The position numbers were made by a program, and so were the translations under genes. Of a stretch of DNA of 9,206 nt, positions 1-5,713 are shown in pieces; positions within the stretch are counted from its first letter, which is position 1, and every line of letters starts with the position of its first letter. Below the pieces are notes generated by a model. It made no database searches. It saw only the letters and a program-made list of their open reading frames with translations, and had not been told where the DNA came from. The DNA lies in contig JAIPFN010000241.1 in assembly GCA_021736615.1 (NCBI GenBank), forward strand, positions 1-9,206, in the 5' to 3' direction. The DNA is from Phycisphaerae bacterium (GTDB lineage Bacteria; Planctomycetota; Phycisphaerae; Sedimentisphaerales; Anaerohalosphaeraceae).

Positions 1-1031
1 CACTCTGGCGTCCGATGTCCGATCCGGATTTTCCGTGGCTTGGCATAATGATAGCCTCTCCGATCATCGGCATCTGGTATTGGTGTACGGACCAGTACAT
101 CGTCCAGCGAACCCTTGCTGCCAAAAATTTGAGCACTGCCCGCCGCGGCGCGATCTGGGGCGGATTTCTGAAAGTCTGGCCGGTAATGATCTTCCTGGTT
201 CCGGGACTTATCGGCTATGCACTGCATCAAAAGGGCAGCATTGATATTCCTTATAAAATGTCAGGCGGAGAGTTTGTATTGGAAAATGGCGAAAAAGTAT
301 TCGACGGCGACCAGGTATTCGCAACAATGGTTTCGAAATTGTTGCCGGTAGGTCTTAGAGGATTGGTTGTCGGCGGGTTACTGGCGGCACTGATGAGTTC
401 GTTGTCGTCGCTGTTTAATTCATGTTCTGCGCTGTTTACAGTGGACATTTACAAAAAACTGCACCCGGCTGCGTCGGAGAAATTACTTGTCCATGTCGGC
501 CGTATGGTCACAGGGGTTATTGTGGTGCTCGGGCTGTTGTGGATTCCGATAATGCCTTTGATCGCAAAGGGGGGACTTTACAAATACCTCCAGAGTGTGC
601 AGGGCTACCTTGCGCCTCCGATTACCTCGGTGTTTTTGCTGGGGCTGTTCTGCAAACGCATCAATGCCAAAGGTGCGACATGGGGACTTCTTGTCGGTTT
701 TCTTGCAGGCATGACAAAGTTGACGATACAAGGTCTTGCAGGAGCAGGTAAATTCGCCGAAGACTCCATGCTGCAATCTATAGGCGATTACAACTTCCTC
801 TACGCCTCCGGTTGGCTTATGGTAATCAGCGTTGTTGTTATAGTTGTCGTTTCACTACTGAGTGAACCGCCGTCATCTGAGCAGATCGAAAATCTGACAT
901 ATTCGACCTCGACCGATGCCCAGCGTAAAGAAAACCGTGATAGCTGGAACAAGTGGGACGTTCTGGCAACAGCAGGCGTATTGGGTCTCGTACTGGCCAT
1001 GTATTTATACTTTAGCTTCTGGTTAAGATAG
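1..1031 (+). CDS. Sodium:solute symporter (SSS family, SGLT-like), 5'-truncated
   Basis: Inner-membrane transporter that would use the sodium gradient to import a small solute. Only the C-terminal part is present: the frame is open through the left edge (codons for L-W-R-P precede the first ATG at 15), so that ATG is internal. The segment WYWCTDQYIVQRTLAAKN (about residues 21-38 from that Met) is typical of the SGLT-like branch of the family. About eight hydrophobic segments follow, near residues 8-24, 50-70, 112-142, 162-184, 192-214, 220-240, 262-283 and 315-336. The Ser-rich stretch AALMSSLSSLFNS (124-136) corresponds to the helix carrying Na+-site serines in vSGLT-type proteins. The substrate cannot be read from sequence. 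Position suggests uptake of the compound degraded downstream, but a strong hairpin separates it from the next gene, so it may instead end an upstream operon. Confidence 0.9.
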   Translation, partial: LWRPMSDPDFPWLGIMIASPIIGIWYWCTDQYIVQRTLAAKNLSTARRGAIWGGFLKVWPVMIFLVPGLIGYALHQKGSIDIPYKMSGGEFVLENGEKVFDGDQVFATMVSKLLPVGLRGLVVGGLLAALMSSLSSLFNSCSALFTVDIYKKLHPAASEKLLVHVGRMVTGVIVVLGLLWIPIMPLIAKGGLYKYLQSVQGYLAPPITSVFLLGLFCKRINAKGATWGLLVGFLAGMTKLTIQGLAGAGKFAEDSMLQSIGDYNFLYASGWLMVISVVVIVVVSLLSEPPSSEQIENLTYSTSTDAQRKENRDSWNKWDVLATAGVLGLVLAMYLYFSFWLR

Positions 1032-1037
1032 ATAGTC

Positions 1038-1059
1038 AAACCGGCCCGTTGGCCGGTTT
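1038..1059 (+). terminator. Hairpin after the symporter gene, likely terminator
   Basis: A perfect 9-bp inverted repeat, AAACCGGCC and GGCCGGTTT, flanks a CGTT tetraloop six bases after the symporter stop codon. The stem is GC-rich and ends in TTT but no longer U-tract follows, so it is either a weak intrinsic terminator or a 3'-end stabilising hairpin. The stem is seen directly; the function is inferred from its position. Confidence 0.55.
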
Positions 1060-1061
1060 GG

Positions 1062-1090
1062 AATTACGAACTATTAATTACGAATTACGA
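1062..1090 (+). repeat. Three copies of AATTACGA
   Basis: The octamer AATTACGA occurs at 1062-1069, 1076-1083 and 1083-1090, the last two overlapping by one base. It lies between two hairpins in the only long spacer on the left side. It is AT-rich, non-coding and unlike the surrounding genes. It could be a small intergenic repeat of the genome or a binding site for a regulator of the downstream operon; nothing here decides between these. Confidence 0.6.
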
Positions 1091-1099
1091 ATTTTGGAT

Positions 1100-1125
1100 T
1101 CGGCCTAAAGGCCGAGACTATTTTT
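1100..1125 (+). terminator. Hairpin plus T-run just before the epimerase ribosome binding site
   Basis: TCGGCC (1100-1105) pairs with GGCCGA (1110-1115) around a TAAA loop, followed by GACTATTTTT with a run of T at 1121-1125. The shape is that of a short intrinsic terminator. It ends immediately before the AAGGA ribosome binding site of the epimerase gene, so it could end read-through from the symporter or act as a leader attenuator for the operon. The stem is only 6 bp. Confidence 0.4.
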
Positions 1126-1130
1126 AAGGA
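1126..1130 (+). promoter_or_regulatory. Ribosome binding site of the epimerase gene
   Basis: AAGGA lies 9 bases before the ATG at 1140 and 6 bases before an in-frame TTG at 1137. The ATG is preferred as start. Confidence 0.7.
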
Positions 1131-1139
1131 TTTATTTTG

Positions 1140-2078
1140 ATGGATATTTCAAATTTTTCACAAGTAACTACGATTGACTCGCATACCGGCGGTGAGCCTA
1201 CGCGGATTGTTATGACCGGCGGGCCCGATCTTGGCGATGGGCCTTTGGATAAACGGGTCGAAATTTTTCGTGAAAAGTACGATTTCTTCCGCACTGCGAT
1301 AATCCGGGAGCCTCGCGGATCGGATGTTCTCGTCGGCGCTCTGGTTGTCGAGCCGGTAGACAAAAGCTGTGCTTGCGGAGTAATATTTTTCAATAATGTC
1401 GATTATCTGATGATGTGCGGTCATGGTACTATCGGCCTTATAGCAACGCTGGCCCACGCCGGCAGGATCGCTCCCGGCGTCCATAAGATTGAAACCGTCG
1501 TCGGCATTGTCACTGCCGAACTGCATGAGTCAGGAGAGGTATCTGTAGAAAATGTCCCTAGCTACCGCAAGGCCAAAGATGTCACTATCGATGTCCCGGG
1601 TTTCGGAAGTGTAACAGGAGATGTCGCATGGGGCGGCAACTGGTTTTTCCTCACCAGTGCAGCCTCGGATATATTGTCCACCGACAATCTCGATCACCTG
1701 ACACATATCGGCTGGAAGATTCGCAAGGCGATCAACGAGCAGGGGTATCCTGAAGTCGATCATATTGAACTGGTCGGCCCTGCCGTTAACCCTGCCGCCG
1801 GCGGACGCAATTTTGTACTATGCCCAGGCGCCGCGTTCGACCGTTCACCTTGCGGGACTGGTACAAGCGCAAAGATCGCGTGCCTGGCAGCGGACGGTAA
1901 ACTCGGCGAAGGTGAAATATGGGTACAGGAAAGCATCATAGGCAGCACCTTTTCCGGAACATACAAATCAGACGGCGACAAGATAATACCTACTATCACA
2001 GGTACCGCATTTGTAAACGCAGAAACGAAGTTCATATTTAACGAAAACGATCCATTCTGCTGGGGAATTAATCTTTGA
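1140..2078 (+). CDS. 4-hydroxyproline epimerase (proline racemase family)
   Basis: Cofactor-independent cytosolic enzyme expected to interconvert trans-4-hydroxy-L-proline and cis-4-hydroxy-D-proline by a two-cysteine acid/base mechanism. The 312 residues are the usual family length. Both catalytic cysteines are present, in MCGHGTIG (Cys93) and DRSPCGTGTSA (Cys238). Keeping the first Cys argues against the trans-3-hydroxyproline dehydratase branch, which has Thr there. DSHTGGEPTR near the N-terminus and GDVAWGGNWFFL near residue 165 are features I associate with the hydroxyproline epimerase branch rather than true proline racemase. An in-frame TTG lies one codon upstream at 1137, but the ATG at 1140 has better spacing to AAGGA. 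The stop overlaps the start of the next gene (TTGA), showing coupling to the amino-acid dehydrogenase. Proline racemase or action on another proline derivative remains possible. Confidence 0.88.
   Translation: MDISNFSQVTTIDSHTGGEPTRIVMTGGPDLGDGPLDKRVEIFREKYDFFRTAIIREPRGSDVLVGALVVEPVDKSCACGVIFFNNVDYLMMCGHGTIGLIATLAHAGRIAPGVHKIETVVGIVTAELHESGEVSVENVPSYRKAKDVTIDVPGFGSVTGDVAWGGNWFFLTSAASDILSTDNLDHLTHIGWKIRKAINEQGYPEVDHIELVGPAVNPAAGGRNFVLCPGAAFDRSPCGTGTSAKIACLAADGKLGEGEIWVQESIIGSTFSGTYKSDGDKIIPTITGTAFVNAETKFIFNENDPFCWGINL
2062..2066 (+). promoter_or_regulatory. Ribosome binding site for the TTG start of the DAO-type gene
   Basis: GGGGA sits 8 bases before TTG 2075, within the 3' end of the epimerase gene. 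It supports the TTG start, which is also needed because the FAD-binding motif begins only ten residues later. Confidence 0.55.
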
Positions 2079-3208
2079 GCGAAAAATATGATGTAATTAT
2101 AGTCGGCGCCGGGATTATTGGAGCATCCTGTGCAGCTGAATGTGCCGCCAGCGGGCTTAAGGTTCTCGTCCTGGACAAGGGACCGATAGGCGGCGGGACA
2201 ACCGCAACGTGTATGGGGCATATCGTCGTGCTCGATGACTCCGAGGCTCAGTTAGCCTTGTCGAGTTATTCGCAACGCCTTTGGAACGAACTTGCGCCGA
2301 GTTTGCCCGAACAGGTCGAATACGTGCAATGCGGAACGGTCTGGGTCGCAGCCGACGACGAAGAAATGTCAGAGGTCCATCGAAAGCACAAGGTATATAC
2401 CGAACACGGCCTCGAATCAAAAATCCTGGATAGCAAAGCCTTGCTCAAAGAAGAACCTCACCTGGCCGAGACCCTCGCAGGCGGCCTGCTTGTCAAGCAG
2501 GATTCGGTGGTGTACCCTCCGGCTGCGACATATCACCTGCTCAAGGAAAGTCAAAAGAACGGTGCGGTTGTTATGACACCTGCCGAAGTTAAAGAAATTC
2601 TTCCCGAAGGAGCAGTCGTTCTTACCGATGGAACAAAGATCAGCGGCAACGCTATCGTCAATGCTTGCGGATGGGCGGCACCTGATTTTTCAGATAACGC
2701 TCCCATCAAAAAACGAAAAGGTCACCTTGCGATCACTGAAAGATTCGAAGGGTTTCTGAACCACCAGATCATCGAGCTTGGATATCTTAAGAGTGCTCAT
2801 TCGGCGACGGGTGATTCTGCGGCGTTTAATATTCAGCCCCGCAAGACCGGCCAGATGCTTGTAGGTTCCTCAAGGCAAAATGACTCGGAGACTACAGAGG
2901 TCGAGCACCGAATGCTCAGTAAAATGATAAAGCGTGCGTGGGAGTATATGCCCTCTCTTCGTGATGTGCAGGTTACTCGCACTTGGACGGGTTTTCGGCC
3001 TGCGACTCCGGATAAGCTTCCGCTGATCGGTCCGGACGGAGACAGTGGTAATATCTGGATCGCCGCCGGTCACGAAGGGCTTGGAATTACATGTTCGCTG
3101 GGCACAGGCAAATTAGTGTGCAATATGATAATTGACCGGCCGTCAGAAATTGACCCAAAACCGTACTGCCCCTCAAGATATGCAAAAGGAAATTCTCAAA
3201 ATGTCTGA
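2075..3208 (+). CDS. DAO-type FAD oxidoreductase, probable catalytic subunit of D-hydroxyproline dehydrogenase
   Basis: Member of the D-amino-acid oxidase/glycine oxidase family, expected to oxidise cis-4-hydroxy-D-proline to pyrroline-4-hydroxy-2-carboxylate and pass electrons to its partner subunits. The 377-residue protein opens with a Rossmann dinucleotide site, VIIVGAGIIGASCAAE (GAGIIG at 11-16), then an acidic end of strand 2 (LVLDKG). The C-terminal FAD-closing region is RTWTGFRPATPDKLPLIGP (302-320) and AAGHEGLGITCSLGTG (330-345), both typical of the family. The start codon is TTG, sharing the TTGA overlap with the epimerase stop; no ATG is available before the FAD motif. The stop overlaps the [2Fe-2S] gene by 8 bases. 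The order DAO-type, small [2Fe-2S], large FAD/NAD-type is that of multisubunit HcnABC/opine-oxidase-like dehydrogenases, including the heteromeric D-hydroxyproline dehydrogenase known from Pseudomonas aeruginosa. D-proline or another D-amino acid is an alternative substrate. Confidence 0.85.
   Translation: MSEKYDVIIVGAGIIGASCAAECAASGLKVLVLDKGPIGGGTTATCMGHIVVLDDSEAQLALSSYSQRLWNELAPSLPEQVEYVQCGTVWVAADDEEMSEVHRKHKVYTEHGLESKILDSKALLKEEPHLAETLAGGLLVKQDSVVYPPAATYHLLKESQKNGAVVMTPAEVKEILPEGAVVLTDGTKISGNAIVNACGWAAPDFSDNAPIKKRKGHLAITERFEGFLNHQIIELGYLKSAHSATGDSAAFNIQPRKTGQMLVGSSRQNDSETTEVEHRMLSKMIKRAWEYMPSLRDVQVTRTWTGFRPATPDKLPLIGPDGDSGNIWIAAGHEGLGITCSLGTGKLVCNMIIDRPSEIDPKPYCPSRYAKGNSQNV
3186..3190 (+). 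promoter_or_regulatory. Ribosome binding site deciding the start of the [2Fe-2S] gene
   Basis: AAGGA lies 10 bases before ATG 3201. The frame is open further upstream to 3132, but that extension lies inside the previous gene and is not ferredoxin-like, so 3201 is chosen. Confidence 0.7.
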
Positions 3209-3449
3209 TTACGTTAAGGTCAAAATAAATGGCGAGCCAGTCAGTGTTTCTCCGCTGACTGTGGTAGCAACCGCGATTGCCAGCGAAGGCATTACCCGCT
3301 TTCGCAGATCGGTCACCGGCAAGCCCAGAACCGCTCTATGCGGCATGGGAGTATGCTTTGAGTGCAGGGTGACGATTAACGGTCAGCCGAATATCAGAAG
3401 CTGCCAGGTACTATGCGAAGATGGAATGGAGATCGTCACCGATGACTGA
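3201..3449 (+). CDS. Small [2Fe-2S] ferredoxin-like subunit of the D-amino-acid dehydrogenase
   Basis: An 82-residue plant-type [2Fe-2S] protein of the HcnA/opine-oxidase small-subunit kind. Four cluster cysteines are visible as C-x4-C-x2-C-x12-C: Cys47, Cys52 and Cys55 in CGMGVCFEC, and Cys68 in IRSCQ; Cys72 is extra. The N-terminal half (VKVKINGEPVSV) looks like the beta-grasp strands of this fold. It would carry electrons between the two flavin subunits encoded on either side rather than act as a free ferredoxin. The gene overlaps both neighbours by 8 bases in the same way (ATG-n-CTGA at 3201-3208 and 3442-3449), which points to fixed subunit ratios. Its function outside the complex is unknown. 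Confidence 0.88.
   Translation: MSDYVKVKINGEPVSVSPLTVVATAIASEGITRFRRSVTGKPRTALCGMGVCFECRVTINGQPNIRSCQVLCEDGMEIVTDD
3428..3431 (+). promoter_or_regulatory. Ribosome binding site deciding the start of the large FAD/NAD subunit
   Basis: GGAG lies 10 bases before ATG 3442. An earlier in-frame ATG at 3421 would add seven residues (MEWRSSP) but has no comparable site, and 3442 reproduces the 8-base overlap seen at the previous junction. Confidence 0.6.
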
Positions 3450-4695
3450 AAAACGACTTGAATTTGATATAGCCATCGTCGGGGCGGGACCTGCGTCTAT
3501 CGCGGCAGCTTGTATTGCCTCTGAAAGCGGTAAGACTGTCGTCATGCTGGAAGCATCTCCATGGCTCGGCGGGCAACTTTGGAGATCAGAATTTCCCAGG
3601 GCAAAAACAAGGCAGGCAATAAAATGGTTTACACGTCTAAGCGAGACATCGGCGAAAGCATTTCTAAATACCACGGTAATCGATGCTCCTGAAGAAAAGA
3701 CATTACTTGCCGAAACCTCAGACGGTAACCTTAGGATAGTATACGACAAACTGATACTTGCGACCGGTGCTCGCGAAATCTTTCTGCCTTTCCCCGGCTG
3801 GACCCTGCCGAATGTTTACGGGGCAGGCGCCATGCAGGCACTTGCAAAAGTTGACTGGCCCGTCGACGGCAAACGAGTCGCAATCGTAGGCAGCGGACCG
3901 CTTCTTTTTGCCGTTGCAGCTAACCTGCGAAAAAGGGGGGCGAAAGTTGTTCTGACCGCCGAACAGACTGATCTGATGAGTTTCCTGCGGTTCGGTATGA
4001 AATTGCCGCTGCTTGCTCCTTCCAAGATTTTGCAGGCGATAGAATATAATTCTCAGCTAATCGGTGTGCCGTACAGAACCAGCTGCTGGCCCGTCGAGGC
4101 ACACGGTACCGAACAGTTGGAGTCGGTTACATTTACCAACGGTAAGAAAAAATGGAATGTTGAATGCGATTATCTTGCATGTGCTTTTGGTCTTACCGGC
4201 AATCTGGAACTGCCTCGTTTGCTTGGGTGCGAAATTGATTCCGATGCCGTCACCGTCAACGATTACCAGCAGACTTCCCTTCAGGATGTGTATTGCGCAG
4301 GCGAACCGACCGGGATAGGCGGTATCGACAGTGCACTTACAGAGGGCCTTATCGCAGGCCTCGTCGCTGCAGGAAACGTCGAGCAGGCAAAGACCTTGTT
4401 TGGCACTCGCGATCGATACACAAAATTTGAAAAGGCTATGGCCAAGGGTTTCGCTCTGCGGGATGAGCTATTGAAACTTGCTACCGCCGAAACCATAGTA
4501 TGCAGATGTGAAGACGTAACGGCCGGTCAGCTAGCTGAGTTTGACGACTGGAAATCCGCTAAGCTGCAAACCCGCTGTGGAATGGGGCCATGCCAGGGCC
4601 GAATCTGCGGTTGTGCGGTTAAGGCGATGTTTGGATGGGAAAACAAGTCCGTCCGTCCGCCGGTTTACCCGACAAAAATGAAAAATCTTGAATAA
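3442..4695 (+). CDS. Large FAD/NAD-type oxidoreductase subunit with C-terminal Cys-rich [Fe-S] domain
   Basis: The 417-residue protein is a two-dinucleotide-domain flavoprotein of the HcnB/opine-oxidase large-subunit type. The FAD site IAIVGAGPASIAAA is at residues 10-23, an ATG-type motif LILATGAREIFLPFPGW at 104-120, and a second Rossmann motif VAIVGSGPLLFAVAA at 146-160. A short region near the end of the flavin fold, VYCAGEPTGIGG (283-294), completes it. The C-terminus has a BFD-like iron-sulfur domain with CRCED (Cys354, Cys356) and CGMGPCQGRICGC (Cys379, 384, 389, 391). It probably accepts electrons from the DAO-type subunit through the small [2Fe-2S] protein and passes them to NAD+, quinone or another carrier; the final acceptor is not readable. 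It is the last gene of the first operon: a promoter follows within a few bases of the stop. Confidence 0.87.
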   Translation: MTEKRLEFDIAIVGAGPASIAAACIASESGKTVVMLEASPWLGGQLWRSEFPRAKTRQAIKWFTRLSETSAKAFLNTTVIDAPEEKTLLAETSDGNLRIVYDKLILATGAREIFLPFPGWTLPNVYGAGAMQALAKVDWPVDGKRVAIVGSGPLLFAVAANLRKRGAKVVLTAEQTDLMSFLRFGMKLPLLAPSKILQAIEYNSQLIGVPYRTSCWPVEAHGTEQLESVTFTNGKKKWNVECDYLACAFGLTGNLELPRLLGCEIDSDAVTVNDYQQTSLQDVYCAGEPTGIGGIDSALTEGLIAGLVAAGNVEQAKTLFGTRDRYTKFEKAMAKGFALRDELLKLATAETIVCRCEDVTAGQLAEFDDWKSAKLQTRCGMGPCQGRICGCAVKAMFGWENKSVRPPVYPTKMKNLE

Positions 4696-4697
4696 TA

Positions 4698-4726
4698 TTG
4701 ACTTTGTCCGATATGAAGTATATATT
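4698..4726 (+). promoter_or_regulatory. Sigma70-type promoter for the deaminase-AOR-MoaD operon
   Basis: TTGACT (4698-4703) and TATATT (4721-4726) each match five of six consensus bases and are separated by exactly 17 bases. The pair begins two bases after the stop of the large dehydrogenase subunit and would start RNA near 4733, about 70 bases before the start codon at 4805. This suggests the last three genes can be transcribed apart from the dehydrogenase genes. Confidence 0.65.
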
Positions 4727-4735
4727 CAGGGTTCC

Positions 4736-4749
4736 CGGCTTTATGGCCG
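4736..4749 (+). other. Short leader hairpin
   Basis: CGGC (4736-4739) can pair with GCCG (4746-4749), with one further T-G pair, at the start of the predicted transcript. It contains GGCCGAAAC, close to the GGCCGAGAC of the hairpin before the epimerase gene. The stem is too short to be certain. Confidence 0.25.
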
Positions 4750-4790
4750 AAACACTAAATAAACATTAATGTTACAAAATTGTAAAAATC

Positions 4791-4795
4791 AGGAG
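4791..4795 (+). promoter_or_regulatory. Ribosome binding site deciding the start of the DHDPS-family gene
   Basis: AGGAG lies 9 bases before ATG 4805. The frame extends to an ATG at 4769, but those 12 extra residues precede the ribosome binding site and do not look like the family, so 4805 is chosen. Confidence 0.75.
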
Positions 4796-4804
4796 TTAAA
4801 TAAG

Positions 4805-5713
4805 ATGTCGAGCAAGAAGAAGGATATTCGCGGAGTTTATGTAGCAAGTGTCACACCAATGGACAAAAAAGGCCAGGTTGATTTCGACATGCTTGGCAAG
4901 TTTATTGACGGTCAGGTCAAAAGTGGTATTCATGGTATTATTCCGCTTGGAAGCACCGGCGAGTTTTATGCACTGACCCCTGACGAACGGCATGACGTTC
5001 TCAAAGCAACCCTTGACGCCGTTAATGGCCGCGTCCCTGTACTTGCAGGTACTAACGCAAGTTCCACCGCCGATGTCATAGCATACAGCAAGCAAGCAGA
5101 GAAACTTGGTGCCGACGGTTTGCTGCTGGCAGCCCCTTATTATTCTCTTCCCACGTATGACGAACTCTATAAACATTTCAAAGCGGTAAACGATGCAGTC
5201 GGCATCCCGATCATGCTTTACAATTATCCCGGAAGAACCGGTGTGGACCTGATACCTGATTTTGTTGAACGGCTGACGGCCCTTAAAAATGTAAAGTATA
5301 TCAAGGAAAGCACCGGTGATATCACCCGCATAAGCGAAATAATCAAACGTTTCGGAGACCGTATAGGTGTGTTCTGCGGTGCTGATCTGATTCCTCTGGA
5401 AAGTCTTGTCCTTGGCGCTGTCGGATGGGTTGGCGGTATCGCGAATGTCCTGCCGAAATCTCATGTTAAATTATATGAACTTGCTGTCGTTAAGAAGGAT
5501 ATCCCGGCGGCAAGGAAATTCTTCTATGAAATATTTTATGCGCTGCAGGCCATCGAGACCAGCGGCAAATATACTCAGTACGTCAAGGCCGGTTGCGAGA
5601 TCATGGGCAACCCTGTAGGTCCGCCCAGAATGCCTCTTGGGCCTATACCTAAAAAGGAATACGCAAAACTCGAAGAAATTCTGAAAACTGTAAAAAGTGA
5701 AGGAGCCAAATAA
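4805..5713 (+). CDS. DHDPS/NAL-family lyase, probable pyrroline-4-hydroxy-2-carboxylate deaminase
   Basis: Class I Schiff-base (beta/alpha)8-barrel enzyme of the dihydrodipicolinate synthase/N-acetylneuraminate lyase family; 302 residues is the usual length. Visible motifs are PLGSTGEFYAL (47-57), LYNYPGRTG (138-146; Tyr141 catalytic, Arg144 equivalent to the DHDPS carboxylate-binding Arg), and the Schiff-base Lys167 in YIKESTGD, followed by GAVGWVGGIANVLP. Family members include DHDPS, sialic acid lyase, sugar-acid aldolases, 5-keto-4-deoxyglucarate dehydratase and the hydroxyproline-pathway deaminase. The neighbouring epimerase and D-amino-acid dehydrogenase favour the last: removal of ammonia and water chemistry on pyrroline-4-hydroxy-2-carboxylate to give 2-oxoglutarate semialdehyde. 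A lysine-biosynthetic DHDPS is less likely because no other lysine genes are near. The stop shares one base with the next start (TAATG), so it is coupled to the AOR. Confidence 0.82.
   Translation: MSSKKKDIRGVYVASVTPMDKKGQVDFDMLGKFIDGQVKSGIHGIIPLGSTGEFYALTPDERHDVLKATLDAVNGRVPVLAGTNASSTADVIAYSKQAEKLGADGLLLAAPYYSLPTYDELYKHFKAVNDAVGIPIMLYNYPGRTGVDLIPDFVERLTALKNVKYIKESTGDITRISEIIKRFGDRIGVFCGADLIPLESLVLGAVGWVGGIANVLPKSHVKLYELAVVKKDIPAARKFFYEIFYALQAIETSGKYTQYVKAGCEIMGNPVGPPRMPLGPIPKKEYAKLEEILKTVKSEGAK

Noticed and set aside
1049..1077. Promoter TTGGCC-N17-TATTAA before the epimerase gene
   Set aside because: Weak match to both boxes, and the -35 overlaps the terminator-like stem; not strong enough to list as a feature.
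1140..2078. trans-3-hydroxy-L-proline dehydratase
   Set aside because: That branch has Thr in place of the first catalytic cysteine; here both Cys93 and Cys238 are present.
3201..4695. Hydrogen cyanide synthase (HcnABC)
   Set aside because: The three-subunit architecture is shared, but the coupling to a hydroxyproline epimerase favours an imino-acid dehydrogenase. HcnABC and these dehydrogenases are related, so domain content alone does not separate them.
4796..5464. Long open frame on the - strand (222 codons)
   Set aside because: It is the antisense shadow of the DHDPS-family gene, with no recognisable domain or family-like composition. Other opposite-strand frames at 6016-6435 and 6556-7167 are likewise shadows of the AOR gene.
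4805..5713. Lysine-biosynthetic DHDPS (dapA) or sialic acid lyase (nanA)
   Set aside because: The family motifs alone fit, but no lysine or sialic acid genes are adjacent, and the gene is coupled to an AOR and follows a hydroxyproline-type epimerase and dehydrogenase.
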